From the NCBI GenBank assembly GCA_017558865.1, contig JAFYTM010000198.1, positions 1 to 33,630 of the forward strand: a stretch of 33,630 nucleotides of DNA, in the 5' to 3' direction. The translations under genes were made by a program, and so were the position numbers. The stretch's first letter is position 1, and each line of letters opens with the position of its first letter. Positions 7,778 to 16,285 of this stretch are shown in pieces. A model generated the notes under the pieces. It had not been told where the DNA came from. It made no database searches and saw nothing but the letters and a program-made list of their open reading frames with translations. Source of the stretch: Lachnospiraceae bacterium. Its GTDB lineage: Bacteria > Bacillota > Clostridia > Lachnospirales > Lachnospiraceae.

Positions 7778-8431
7778 ATGACATTATCCATCAAAGATCC
7801 CGGAAGCGCATTGACACATTTTATTGGTATGATTATGGCTGCGGCTGCAGCAACACCTTTGATGATGGTGGCCGTATCACATAATGATCAATACGCGGTC
7901 CTGGCACTGGCTGTCTTTGCCATCAGCATGATTCTGCTCTACGGAGCCAGTACCGTCTATCATACGTTTAATATCTCTGAAAAAGTCAATAAAATACTTC
8001 GTAAGATCGATCATATGATGATTTTTGTCCTGATTGCAGGAAGCTACACTCCTGTATGTGCCATTGCATTAAAGGATTCTGTCGGATATCCTTTGCTGGC
8101 ACTGGTTTGGGGAACTGCCATTGCAGGTATTCTGGTGAAAGCCTTTTGGATCACCTGCCCGAAATGGTTCTCTTCCCTTATCTATATTGCAATGGGCTGG
8201 CTGTGTGTATTTGCCATGGTCCCACTGGTCAAATCGCTCCCTACCGCAGCATTTGCATGGCTGCTGGCAGGAGGCATCATCTACACCATCGGCGGTGTCA
8301 TCTATGCATTGAAACTTTCCATCTTCAATGACAGACATCCGAACTTTGGTTCCCATGAGATTTTTCATCTGTTTGTCATGGGGGGAAGCTTCTGTCACTT
8401 TATTACAATGTTTTACATTGCTTTTATGTAG
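7778..8431 (+). CDS. hemolysin III / PAQR-family membrane protein
   Basis: The 217-residue protein has seven predicted membrane helices and the conserved motifs of the HlyIII/PAQR superfamily: STVYHTF (about 58-64), KIDHMMIFVLIAGSYTP (about 76-92) and HEIFHLFVMGGSFCHF near the C terminus. The conserved Ser, Asp and three His probably form the zinc site that gives the superfamily its proposed ceramidase-like hydrolase activity. The name hemolysin comes from one Bacillus cereus member, and most relatives are housekeeping membrane proteins of unknown role. There is no reason to infer toxicity. AGGAGG lies seven bases before the ATG. A strong terminator overlaps the stop codon. Confidence 0.9.
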   Translation: MTLSIKDPGSALTHFIGMIMAAAAATPLMMVAVSHNDQYAVLALAVFAISMILLYGASTVYHTFNISEKVNKILRKIDHMMIFVLIAGSYTPVCAIALKDSVGYPLLALVWGTAIAGILVKAFWITCPKWFSSLIYIAMGWLCVFAMVPLVKSLPTAAFAWLLAGGIIYTIGGVIYALKLSIFNDRHPNFGSHEIFHLFVMGGSFCHFITMFYIAFM

Positions 8432-8457
8432 AAGTCCGCTGTGCGGACTTCTTTTTA
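8431..8457 (+). terminator. intrinsic terminator of the hemolysin III family gene
   Basis: GAAGTCCGC (8431-8439) and GCGGACTTC (8443-8451) form a perfect 9-bp stem with a three-base loop, followed by TTTTTATT. The stem begins at the last base of the stop codon. The convergent spoIIQ gene ends at 8455, inside the T-tract. Confidence 0.92.
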
Positions 8458-9243
8458 TTCCATGAATCTCATTGGATTTGCCGGATTGCCATCTTCTAAA
8501 AGCTGAAAATACAGATTGCTTCCCTCCAAGGTATAGTATTTGGTGGGTTCACTGACATATCCTAAAAGTTCTCCAGATTCCACGATATCGCCCTCTTCTA
8601 CAGCCAGTTCCTTTAACTGTCCATAAACTGCTTCAAAACCGCTCCCCAGATCCATATACACGGTTGTTCCTGTCTCTTCATTGACAGATATTTCTGTAAC
8701 CTGTCCTCTTGCCGCACAGACAACCTCACTTCCGAGCTCCGCACTGATCACAATGGCCGGATGGTATTTATACTGATTTAAAGTAGAAAAATAAATACTT
8801 TTATCCATACTGTAATTCAGTATCACATCTCCATCTACTGGCCATACAAGAGTCCCATTCTTTGAAAATGCCAGCAGCTCTGCGGATGTCTCTGTCTCCA
8901 CAGTTTCTACAGTTGCTTCTTCCTCTGTGGATTCTTCTTCCTGCCGTTCTTCACTTTCCGCTTTCGCCAGTTCCGCTTGTCCGATCTTCTCCAGATCTTC
9001 TTCTGTTTCTACCTTTGCAAGTTCATTTTGTTTTTCTTCTGTATCAATTCTGGCAACTGCGTCTCCTGAATTTGCCGTTTCTTTTTCCTGTTCCGGGGTC
9101 TCTTCCATCTGGGCAACATCCTGCGGAACTGCTTTCGGCTCCTGAATGTTTCCTTTTTGATAGCGATACACCCCATATACTCCGGATACAGAGATCAGGC
9201 AGAGGCACAGTGTAATCAAAAAACCTTTTTGACTTTTATGCAT
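8455..9243 (-). CDS. spoIIQ: SpoIIQ-like sporulation protein with degenerate LytM (M23) domain
   Basis: SpoIIQ is anchored in the forespore membrane and binds SpoIIIAH across the intermembrane space during engulfment. The 262-residue protein has a short basic N terminus, one membrane helix (about 7-27), an acidic Glu-rich linker (about 30-120) and a C-terminal LytM domain. The zinc ligands are lost. The HxxxD motif reads H-P-A-I-V in YHPAIVIS, and the usual HLHF motif reads NLYF, so endopeptidase activity is unlikely. Upstream in-frame starts (GTG 9252, ATG 9249) overlap the ribosome site AGAGGTG. I chose the ATG at 9243, which has proper spacing. The neighbour spoIID is 31 bases upstream and supports the assignment. 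A sigma-F-like promoter lies between them. Confidence 0.82.
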   Translation of the reverse strand: MHKSQKGFLITLCLCLISVSGVYGVYRYQKGNIQEPKAVPQDVAQMEETPEQEKETANSGDAVARIDTEEKQNELAKVETEEDLEKIGQAELAKAESEERQEEESTEEEATVETVETETSAELLAFSKNGTLVWPVDGDVILNYSMDKSIYFSTLNQYKYHPAIVISAELGSEVVCAARGQVTEISVNEETGTTVYMDLGSGFEAVYGQLKELAVEEGDIVESGELLGYVSEPTKYYTLEGSNLYFQLLEDGNPANPMRFME

Positions 9244-9261
9244 AAACATCACCTCTGCTCA

Positions 9262-9291
9262 TATTTTTACCAGATCAGGGAATCGTTATAC
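9262..9291 (-). promoter_or_regulatory. candidate sigma-F-type promoter of spoIIQ
   Basis: On the minus strand GTATA (9291-9287) is followed after 15 bases by GGTAAAAATA (9271-9262). This fits the forespore consensus GYATA ... GGnnAnAnT as I recall it. It spans the last codons of spoIID and the intergenic gap. The leader would be only about 12 bases, with the ribosome site at its 5' end, which lowers confidence. Confidence 0.45.
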
Positions 9292-10084
9292 ATTCTGCCT
9301 TTTTATAGAATTGATCTAATATTTCCTGTATACTTTTTCCGTTTTTTGCCATCTGATCTGCGGTGTACAGACTGATACCAAATCCATGTCCGTTTCCTTT
9401 TACGGTTACACGAATTCCTTTCTCTGTCTCCTCCATCCAAAAACAGCTGGAAGCCAGATGCAGCAGTGTTCGAAATGTCTCCCCCTGCCACTCCTTTTTC
9501 GGACATTTTACTTTTATCACATAGTCCGAAGAATCACGAACCAGTTCCATATTATCAAAATCAAACTCCTGGCCCAATGTCCGATTCAATTCCTGCCCTG
9601 ACAACATAAATATTTGAAGATACTGATTGGATTTCAGATCCAGCGGACAGTCGGATACCGTCACATACGAAAATTCTTCTCCCAGAAGATTGCCTTCTCT
9701 TGTTTTTCCGGCACTCAACATATGGTAAGGCAGTTCTCTATATTCACCATCAATCTGAATGATCTGTCCTTCCGTACTGCGAACTGCTTTTTCTATTCTG
9801 GAATAATGATCCGATTTAAGTCCTTTGAAGATTTTTCCAACATCTTTATTCTCCCGTGCCTGGATCAATTCTGTACGATACAACATCGCTAACAATTCCA
9901 ATGTCTGATCCTGCACCCAGAAATGATCCTCCTGTATCAGACGATACATAACCTGATATTCCAGCTCTGGTAATTCCTCTTCACAATGAACACCTTCTCT
10001 GCCATGGAGCAGCAATGTTAAGGTATATGGAAGAAACAATGCCAGAAATAAAATAGTTCCAACACTTTGTATATATTTTTTCAT
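9275..10084 (-). CDS. spoIID: SpoIID-like sporulation protein (peptidoglycan lytic transglycosylase family)
   Basis: SpoIID works in the mother-cell membrane with SpoIIM and SpoIIP to hydrolyse septal peptidoglycan during engulfment. The 269-residue protein has an N-terminal membrane anchor (about 6-28). The C terminus has the family hallmark GNGHGFGISLYTADQMAKNG. The N-terminal catalytic block is very divergent, but VMYRLIQED aligns without gaps with the usual GVVAAEMP motif, placing a glutamate at the catalytic position, and the RT pair 18 residues later is kept. The start is ATG 10084, preceded by GGGAGGG at seven bases. A start 18 bases upstream is open but lacks a ribosome site. spoIIQ follows after 31 bases. 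Confidence 0.82.
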   Translation of the reverse strand: MKKYIQSVGTILFLALFLPYTLTLLLHGREGVHCEEELPELEYQVMYRLIQEDHFWVQDQTLELLAMLYRTELIQARENKDVGKIFKGLKSDHYSRIEKAVRSTEGQIIQIDGEYRELPYHMLSAGKTREGNLLGEEFSYVTVSDCPLDLKSNQYLQIFMLSGQELNRTLGQEFDFDNMELVRDSSDYVIKVKCPKKEWQGETFRTLLHLASSCFWMEETEKGIRVTVKGNGHGFGISLYTADQMAKNGKSIQEILDQFYKKAECITIP

Positions 10085-10133
10085 AATCAGCCCTCCCATC
10101 AATCTATGAAGAAGGGCGGCATCCTATACACAA

Positions 10134-10168
10134 AATGATAAAGAGGACTGCGCCAAAACGCAGCCCTC
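10134..10168 (-). terminator. intrinsic terminator of glgP
   Basis: On the minus strand GAGGGCTGCG (10168-10159) pairs with CGCAGTCCTC (10152-10143), one G-U pair included, around a six-base loop. The following TTTATCATTTTG is an imperfect T-tract. It lies six bases after the glgP stop codon. Confidence 0.75.
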
Positions 10169-10174
10169 ATATAA

Positions 10175-12640
10175 TTACTCTTCTGCTAACTCTACAGTTA
10201 CTTTCTCAAGTTTCCAGATATCATCTACATACTCCTGAATGGTACGGTCAGAAGTGAACTTGCCAGAACATGCTACGTTCAGGATTGCACTTCTTGCCCA
10301 ACCCTTTTCATCTCTGTAAGCAGCCTCTACACGTTTCTGTGCTTCTGCATAGGAACGGAAGTCTTTCAGAATGAAATATGGGTCTGGTCTGTTGTAACCG
10401 CCATCGATCAGCAGTGCATTGTACAGCTCACGGAATCTCTCCGGATCATTCGCAGAATACTGTCCATTGATCAGCTGCATCAGAATCTGACGGATATCCT
10501 GATCCGTGTTGAACAGCTGAGACGGATCATATCCTCCCTGTTTCTCCAGTGCGATAACCTCGTCAGAGCTTAAACCGAAGATAAATGCATGCTCATTGCC
10601 TACTTCCTCTACGATCTCTACGTTTGCTCCGTCCATGGTACCGATGGTCAGTGCACCATTCAGCATAAACTTCATGTTACCGGTTCCGGATGCCTCTTTG
10701 GAAGCGGTAGAAATCTGCTCAGATACATCTGCTGCTGCAAAGATCCACTCTGCATTGGATACACGGTAATCCTCGATAAATACAACTTTCAGTTTTCCAT
10801 TAATGGAAGCATCGTTGTTTACCACATCAGCTACGGAGTTGATCAGCTTGATGGTCAGTTTTGCTCTCTTATAGCCTGCTGCTGCTTTCGCACCAAAGAT
10901 AAAGGTTCTTGGATAGAACTCCATCTCCGGATGCTCTTTGATCTGATTGTACAGATACATGACATGCAGGATGTTCAGAAGCTGACGTTTGTACTCATGA
11001 AGTCTCTTCACCTGTACATCGAAGATCGAACGTGGATCTACATCCACACCATTGTGCTCTTTGATATATTTTGCCAGACGCACTTTGTTCTGATATTTGA
11101 TATTCATGAACTCATGCTGTGCTTTCTCATCATCTGCATAAAGAGCCAGTGCTTTGATCTTGGACAGATCGGTAATCCACTCATCACCTACATGATCGGT
11201 TACCCAGTTTGCAAGCAGAGGGTTGCCATGAAGCAGGAAACGTCTCTGGGTGATACCGTTGGTCTTATTGTTGAATTTCTCCGGCATCATCTCGTAGAAA
11301 TCTTTCAGCTCCTGGTTCTTCAGAATCTCGGTATGCAGTCTTGCAACACCGTTTACAGAATAGCCTGCAGCAATAGCAAGGTGAGCCATCTTAACCTGAC
11401 CATCCATGATAATCGCCATTTTCTTCACTTTCTCATAGTTGTTCGGATATTTTTCCTGAATCTGCAGTACGAATCTTCTGTTGATCTCTTCTACAATCTG
11501 GTAGATACGCGGAAGCAGTCTGGAGAACAGCTCAATCGGCCATTTTTCCAGTGCCTCAGCCATAATGGTATGGTTGGTGTAAGCACAGGTCTTCGTGGTT
11601 ACTTCCCATGCCTCATCCCACTCCAGACCTTCCTCATCCATCAGGACACGCATCAGCTCTGCAACTGCTACGGTCGGATGTGTATCGTTCAGCTGGAAGG
11701 TTGCTTTCTCATAGAACTTACGGATATCACTGTGTGCTCTCTTATAACGCTCAACAGCTGCCTGAACACTTGCAGATACGAAGAAATACTGCTGTTTCAG
11801 ACGAAGCTCTTTACCTGCCATATGATTATCGTTCGGATACAGAACCTCTACCAGGTTGCGTGCCAGATTCTCCTGCTCAACAGCCTTTGCGTACTCACCC
11901 TTGTCGAAACGGTCAAGCTGGAAGGAATTTACTGCCTCTGCATCCCAGATTCTTAAGGTATTGATTACGTTGTTGCCATATCCTACGATCGGAAGATCTA
12001 CCGGAACTGCCAGTACAGACTGGTATCCCTCCTGAATGAACTGGTTCTTGCCATCTTTATTCTCAATTCTTACATAACCGCCGAATTTAACGGTTTTTGC
12101 ATACTCCGGACGGCGAAGCTCGAATGGATTGCCATTCTTCAGCCACATATCCGGTACCTCTACCTGATATCCGTCTACGATCTGCTGTTTGAACATACCG
12201 TAACGATAACGGATACCGCAGCCGTATGCTGCATATCCAAGAGTTGCCAGAGAATCCAGGAAGCATGCTGCCAGACGTCCAAGTCCGCCGTTACCAAGCG
12301 CTGCATCCGGCTCCTGATCCTCGATCATGTTCAGATCAAGACCAATCTCCTCCAGTGCCTCTTTTACTTCATCATAGAAAGTAAGGTTGATCAGATTGTT
12401 GCCCAGTGCACGGCCCATAAGGAACTCCATGGACATATAGTACACGATCTTCGGATCTGATTCATCGTATTCTTTCTGAGTAGCAATCCATGCATCCATG
12501 ATTGCATCCTTGACAGCATAACCTACAGCCTGAAAAATCTGCTGTTTGCTTGCTTCTTCGATTTCTTTTCTAAAAAGTGTACGAACATTGTATTTCACAC
12601 TTCTGATAAAGAATTCTTTGTTAAAAACTCTTTTCGCCAT
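10175..12640 (-). CDS. glgP: glycogen/starch alpha-glucan phosphorylase
   Basis: GlgP cleaves alpha-1,4-glucans with phosphate to release glucose 1-phosphate, using pyridoxal phosphate. The 821-residue length is normal. The N-terminal part includes YYMSMEFLMGR and NGGLGRLAACFLDS (glucan and active-site loops), and the C-terminal part has the cofactor motif EASGTGNMKFMLNGA, whose lysine binds PLP. AGGAGA lies seven bases before the ATG. The gene begins only 12 bases after the ileS stop codon with no terminator between, so it is probably co-transcribed with ileS and exposed to T-box control. No other glycogen genes are nearby. Confidence 0.96.
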   Translation of the reverse strand: MAKRVFNKEFFIRSVKYNVRTLFRKEIEEASKQQIFQAVGYAVKDAIMDAWIATQKEYDESDPKIVYYMSMEFLMGRALGNNLINLTFYDEVKEALEEIGLDLNMIEDQEPDAALGNGGLGRLAACFLDSLATLGYAAYGCGIRYRYGMFKQQIVDGYQVEVPDMWLKNGNPFELRRPEYAKTVKFGGYVRIENKDGKNQFIQEGYQSVLAVPVDLPIVGYGNNVINTLRIWDAEAVNSFQLDRFDKGEYAKAVEQENLARNLVEVLYPNDNHMAGKELRLKQQYFFVSASVQAAVERYKRAHSDIRKFYEKATFQLNDTHPTVAVAELMRVLMDEEGLEWDEAWEVTTKTCAYTNHTIMAEALEKWPIELFSRLLPRIYQIVEEINRRFVLQIQEKYPNNYEKVKKMAIIMDGQVKMAHLAIAAGYSVNGVARLHTEILKNQELKDFYEMMPEKFNNKTNGITQRRFLLHGNPLLANWVTDHVGDEWITDLSKIKALALYADDEKAQHEFMNIKYQNKVRLAKYIKEHNGVDVDPRSIFDVQVKRLHEYKRQLLNILHVMYLYNQIKEHPEMEFYPRTFIFGAKAAAGYKRAKLTIKLINSVADVVNNDASINGKLKVVFIEDYRVSNAEWIFAAADVSEQISTASKEASGTGNMKFMLNGALTIGTMDGANVEIVEEVGNEHAFIFGLSSDEVIALEKQGGYDPSQLFNTDQDIRQILMQLINGQYSANDPERFRELYNALLIDGGYNRPDPYFILKDFRSYAEAQKRVEAAYRDEKGWARSAILNVACSGKFTSDRTIQEYVDDIWKLEKVTVELAEE

Positions 12641-12652
12641 AACTCTCTCCTT

Positions 12653-15600
12653 TTACTGCTTTTCCACACCAAGGGTGACGGTTTCGCCATTGATGTTCCA
12701 TTCCTTTGTATATCCATTCACTTCGTTAAAACGAATGTCAACTGCCATTACATCGCTCTGGATCTGATCACGATAAATTTCCATAAATTTCGCAATCTTT
12801 CCATTGCCGGTGCTGTATACCACAATCTTATCCATCACCTCAAAACCAGCCTCTTTACGCATGGTCTGAACTTTACTGATAATCTCACGTACAAAACCTT
12901 CTTCAATCAGGTCTTCACTCAAATTGGTATCCAGAACAACGGTCAAGTTGTTATCTGCTTCTGTCACATAACCTTCCATCTGGGCAGTCTCAATGAGCAA
13001 ATCCTCCGAAGATAATACCACGGATACACTTCCAATGTCAAACGACAGATTGCCAGTCTCTCCCAGTTCTTTCATAGCTGCTCGTCCGTCTACCTCAGAA
13101 AGATACTGACGAATACCATTCAGACTCTTTCCGTATTTTGGTCCTACGGTCTTAAGCTGCGGCTTGAACGTATAATTGGTAAAATCACTCAGATCATCTT
13201 TAAAGACTACCTGTTTGATGTTCAGCTCATCTGCAATGATGTTTTTATATACTTCGTCCAGCTCTTTTTCCGCACGAACATACATCGTACCGATCGGCTG
13301 ACGATTCTTGATATTAGCTGTATTACGTGCTGCACGACCCATAACAACGATTGCCAGAATCTCTTCCATAGCTGCTTCCAGATCTTTATCGATCATTTCC
13401 TGATGAACGGTCGGGAAATCACAAAGATGTACGCTTTCCGGAGCATTCGGATCCAGACTGCATACCAGGTTGCGATAAATATCCTCTGTCATAAACGGAA
13501 TCATCGGAGCTGCTGCCTTACTGATCGTCACCAGTGCAGTATACAGAGTCATATAAGCATTGATCTTATCCTGCTCCATACCCTTTGCCCAGAAACGCTC
13601 ACGGCTTCTTCTGACATACCAGTTACTCATCTCATCCACGAACTCCTGCAGTGCTCTTGCAGCCTCCGGGATACGATAATTGTTCAGATCGTCATCCACT
13701 TTACCGACTACGGTATTTAATTTGGACAACAGCCATTTATCCATGATGGACAAAGACTCATAGTCCAGTGTATATTTCGTCGCATCGAACTCATCGATGT
13801 TTGCATATAATACGAAGAATGCATACGTATTCCACAGTGTACCCATGAACTTACGCTGTCCTTCCTGAACCGCTTTTCCATGGAAACGGTTCGGCAGCCA
13901 CGGTGCACTGTTAATATAGAAATACCAGCGGATCGCATCTGCACCGTAAGTAGCCAATGCATCAAACGGGTCAACCGCATTTCCTTTGGACTTACTCATC
14001 TTCTGACCGTTTTCATCCTGAACATGTCCCAGAACGATAACATTCTCATATGGTGCTTTATTAAATAATAAGGTAGATTCTGCTAACAAAGAGTAGAACC
14101 ATCCACGGGTCTGATCCACTGCCTCAGAGATGAACTGCGCCGGGAACTGTGCCTCGAATTTTTCCTTATTCTCAAATGGATAATGATGCTGTGCAAACGG
14201 CATCGCTCCAGAATCAAACCAGCAGTCAATGACTTCCGGTACACGTTTCATTGGCTTACCGCATTTTGGACAAACGCAGGTAATCTCATCGATATATGGA
14301 CGATGAAGCTCTACGGTCAGTGCTGCTTCGTTTCCGCTCAATGCTTTCAGTTCTTCACGGGAACCAACACATTCCATATGTCCGCAGTCATCACATTCCC
14401 ATACGTTCAGAGGAGTTCCCCAGTAACGGTTACGGCTGATACCCCAGTCCTGAACATTCTCCAGCCAGTCACCGAAACGTCCCTTACCGATGCTCTCCGG
14501 AATCCAGTTGATCGTGTTATTGTTACGAATTAAATCCTCTTTTACTGCAGTCATTTTAATAAACCATGACTCGCGTGCATAATAAATCAGAGGAGTATCA
14601 CATCTCCAGCAATGTGGATAGCTGTGCTCAAATTTTGGTGCATCGAAGAGAAGACCTCTCTCATCCAGATCTTTTAAGATACCCGGATCTGCATCTTTTA
14701 CAAACATACCTGCACATGGAGCACCTTCGATCATCTCACCTTTTCCATCTACCATCTGAACAAACGGAAGATCGTATTTGCGTCCGACTTTATTATCGTC
14801 CTCACCAAATGCAGGTGCGATGTGTACGATACCAGTACCATCCGTCAAAGTAACGTAAGAATCACATACTACGTAATGACCTTTTTTGTGCTGTTTCTCT
14901 GCAATTACTGCTGCACAGTCATACAGAGGCTCGTATTCCTTATACTCCAGATCTTTGCCTGTGTAGGATTCCAATACCTCATATGCCGGAGTCTCCTCCG
15001 TGCCAAGCTTGCCAAGTACCTTCTCACACAACGCCTCTGCCATGTAATAGATCTTGCCGTCTGCTGCTTTTACCTTCACATAGGTCTCTGCCGGATTCAC
15101 ACAAAGTGCCACGTTGGAAGGAAGTGTCCATGGTGTGGTTGTCCATGCAAGGATATATGCATCCTCATCCTTCACTTTAAAACGTACTACTGCAGAACGT
15201 TCTTTGACATCCTTATAACCCTGTGCTACTTCGTGGGAAGACAGCGGAGTTCCGCAGCGCGGACAGTATGGTACGATCTTGAAGCCTTTGTACAGAAGTC
15301 CCTTGTCCCAGATGGTCTTAAGTGCCCACCATTCGGACTCAATGAACTCATCGTGATAGGTTACATATGGGTCATCCATGTCTGCCCAGAAACCAACGGT
15401 ACCGGAGAAATCCTCCCACATCCCCTTGTATTTCCAGACACTCTCCTTACACTTGCTGATGAACGGATCCAGACCATATTCTTCGATCTGCTCCTTTCCA
15501 TCCAGTCCAAGAAGCTTCTCCACTTCCAGCTCTACCGGAAGTCCATGGGTGTCCCAGCCTGCTTTTCTCGGAACCATGTAGCCCTTCATCGTACGGTATC

Positions 15601-15808
15601 TCGGAATCATATCCTTGATGACACGGGTCAGAACATGGCCGATATGCGGCTTTCCATTAGCAGTTGGCGGTCCATCGTAAAAAGTATAGGTCGGACCATC
15701 TTTACGGCGCTCCATACTTTTTCGGAAGGTATCATTTTCTTTCCAGAATTTTTCAACTTCTTTTTCGCGGTCCACGAAATTCATATCTGTATTTACTTTG
15801 TTATACAT
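12653..15808 (-). CDS. ileS: isoleucyl-tRNA synthetase
   Basis: IleS charges tRNA-Ile in the cytoplasm. The 1051-residue protein carries the class I signatures PHIGHVL (near residue 54) and KMSKSKGNAVDP, the editing domain, and several Cys pairs (CPRCG, CWRCD, CDDCG, CPKCG) that probably bind zinc. The length and motifs suggest the longer, eukaryote-like type of bacterial IleRS, the group often associated with mupirocin insensitivity, but I infer this from length only. I chose ATG 15808, preceded by AGGAGG at nine bases. The open frame runs upstream to 15931, but that stretch is the T-box leader and terminator. Expression is controlled by the T-box, and glgP follows directly. Confidence 0.97.
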   Translation of the reverse strand: MYNKVNTDMNFVDREKEVEKFWKENDTFRKSMERRKDGPTYTFYDGPPTANGKPHIGHVLTRVIKDMIPRYRTMKGYMVPRKAGWDTHGLPVELEVEKLLGLDGKEQIEEYGLDPFISKCKESVWKYKGMWEDFSGTVGFWADMDDPYVTYHDEFIESEWWALKTIWDKGLLYKGFKIVPYCPRCGTPLSSHEVAQGYKDVKERSAVVRFKVKDEDAYILAWTTTPWTLPSNVALCVNPAETYVKVKAADGKIYYMAEALCEKVLGKLGTEETPAYEVLESYTGKDLEYKEYEPLYDCAAVIAEKQHKKGHYVVCDSYVTLTDGTGIVHIAPAFGEDDNKVGRKYDLPFVQMVDGKGEMIEGAPCAGMFVKDADPGILKDLDERGLLFDAPKFEHSYPHCWRCDTPLIYYARESWFIKMTAVKEDLIRNNNTINWIPESIGKGRFGDWLENVQDWGISRNRYWGTPLNVWECDDCGHMECVGSREELKALSGNEAALTVELHRPYIDEITCVCPKCGKPMKRVPEVIDCWFDSGAMPFAQHHYPFENKEKFEAQFPAQFISEAVDQTRGWFYSLLAESTLLFNKAPYENVIVLGHVQDENGQKMSKSKGNAVDPFDALATYGADAIRWYFYINSAPWLPNRFHGKAVQEGQRKFMGTLWNTYAFFVLYANIDEFDATKYTLDYESLSIMDKWLLSKLNTVVGKVDDDLNNYRIPEAARALQEFVDEMSNWYVRRSRERFWAKGMEQDKINAYMTLYTALVTISKAAAPMIPFMTEDIYRNLVCSLDPNAPESVHLCDFPTVHQEMIDKDLEAAMEEILAIVVMGRAARNTANIKNRQPIGTMYVRAEKELDEVYKNIIADELNIKQVVFKDDLSDFTNYTFKPQLKTVGPKYGKSLNGIRQYLSEVDGRAAMKELGETGNLSFDIGSVSVVLSSEDLLIETAQMEGYVTEADNNLTVVLDTNLSEDLIEEGFVREIISKVQTMRKEAGFEVMDKIVVYSTGNGKIAKFMEIYRDQIQSDVMAVDIRFNEVNGYTKEWNINGETVTLGVEKQ

Positions 15809-15854
15809 TCTTGAAAACCTCCTTGAAATATTGGGTGTTGTATTGCCTGAAATA

Positions 15855-16100
15855 CAAAAAAAGACCCCGTCCTGTAATCGGACGGAGCTATACAACCCGT
15901 TTATAAACCACCTCTTACAACATACTGACATATGCGTTCCCTTTAACGGCGGAAAACCGGCAGAACCTAATTGCTTACACGTTCAGTCTGCAGCTCGGAA
16001 GTGATCTTCAAAAACCTGTACTCTTACCGGACTTGCACCAGCTCCGGCTCGCTGAAAATTTCCATTGTTTCCTACTGTCTTCGTCAAAGCTTTTTACACA
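15855..16100 (-). promoter_or_regulatory. T-box leader (tRNA-Ile sensing) of ileS
   Basis: The leader RNA between the promoter and ileS has T-box features. Stem I includes the typical GAGCCGGAGCTGGTGCAAG segment and a specifier loop GAAGATCACTTCC, in which AUC (16005-16003) is an isoleucine codon. Near the 3' end AGAGGTGGTTT contains the GGTGG (15912-15908) that pairs with the free acceptor end of uncharged tRNA. A terminator stem follows: CTCCGTCC (15887-15880) with GGACGGGG (15872-15865), then TCTTTTTTT. When tRNA-Ile is uncharged the antiterminator forms and ileS is transcribed. The T-box core differs somewhat from the usual AGGGTGGnACCGCG. Confidence 0.9.
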
Positions 16101-16106
16101 TGTGCC

Positions 16107-16136
16107 ATTATAAAGGGAAAATTGTGAATTTGTCAA
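16107..16136 (-). promoter_or_regulatory. sigma-A promoter of the ileS T-box leader
   Basis: TTGACA (16136-16131) and TATAAT (16112-16107) on the minus strand are perfect hexamers with an 18-base spacer. Transcription would start near 16100, at the 5' end of the T-box. Confidence 0.88.
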
Positions 16137-16175
16137 GGTTTTTCCAGATTTTCGGGACTTTTCTCCAGTTTTCCC

Positions 16176-16204
16176 TTGCAAAATTTCCGTTCATACTGTA
16201 CAAT
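16176..16204 (+). promoter_or_regulatory. promoter of the AGCS symporter gene
   Basis: TTGCAA (16176-16181) and TACAAT (16199-16204) are 17 bases apart, each with one mismatch to consensus. The leader of about 75 bases shows no riboswitch that I recognise. Confidence 0.65.
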
Positions 16205-16285
16205 TTAACGATGTAGCACAACGGAGTGGTACTGTATGAACTGCTCTGTTTTGTTGCTCTTATTATTCGAGGGGGGAGAAAATCT

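Noticed and set aside
10101..10129. Possible sigma-E promoter of spoIID (GTATAG-N15-CATAGATT, minus strand)
   Set aside because: The -10 resembles the mother-cell consensus, but transcription would start inside the ribosome site only about ten bases before the ATG, and the -35 is weak.
10589..11956. 455-codon open frame on the plus strand opposite glgP
   Set aside because: It is antisense to a strongly conserved gene and has a Cys/His/Leu-rich, family-less composition. It is a shadow frame without a ribosome site.
14822..15814. 330-codon open frame on the plus strand opposite ileS
   Set aside because: It is a shadow of ileS with no recognisable domain and no ribosome site.
15809..15931. N-terminal extension of IleS by 41 residues
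   Set aside because: The stretch is the 3' part of the T-box leader, including its terminator hairpin. The AGGAGG site and family alignment favour ATG 15808.
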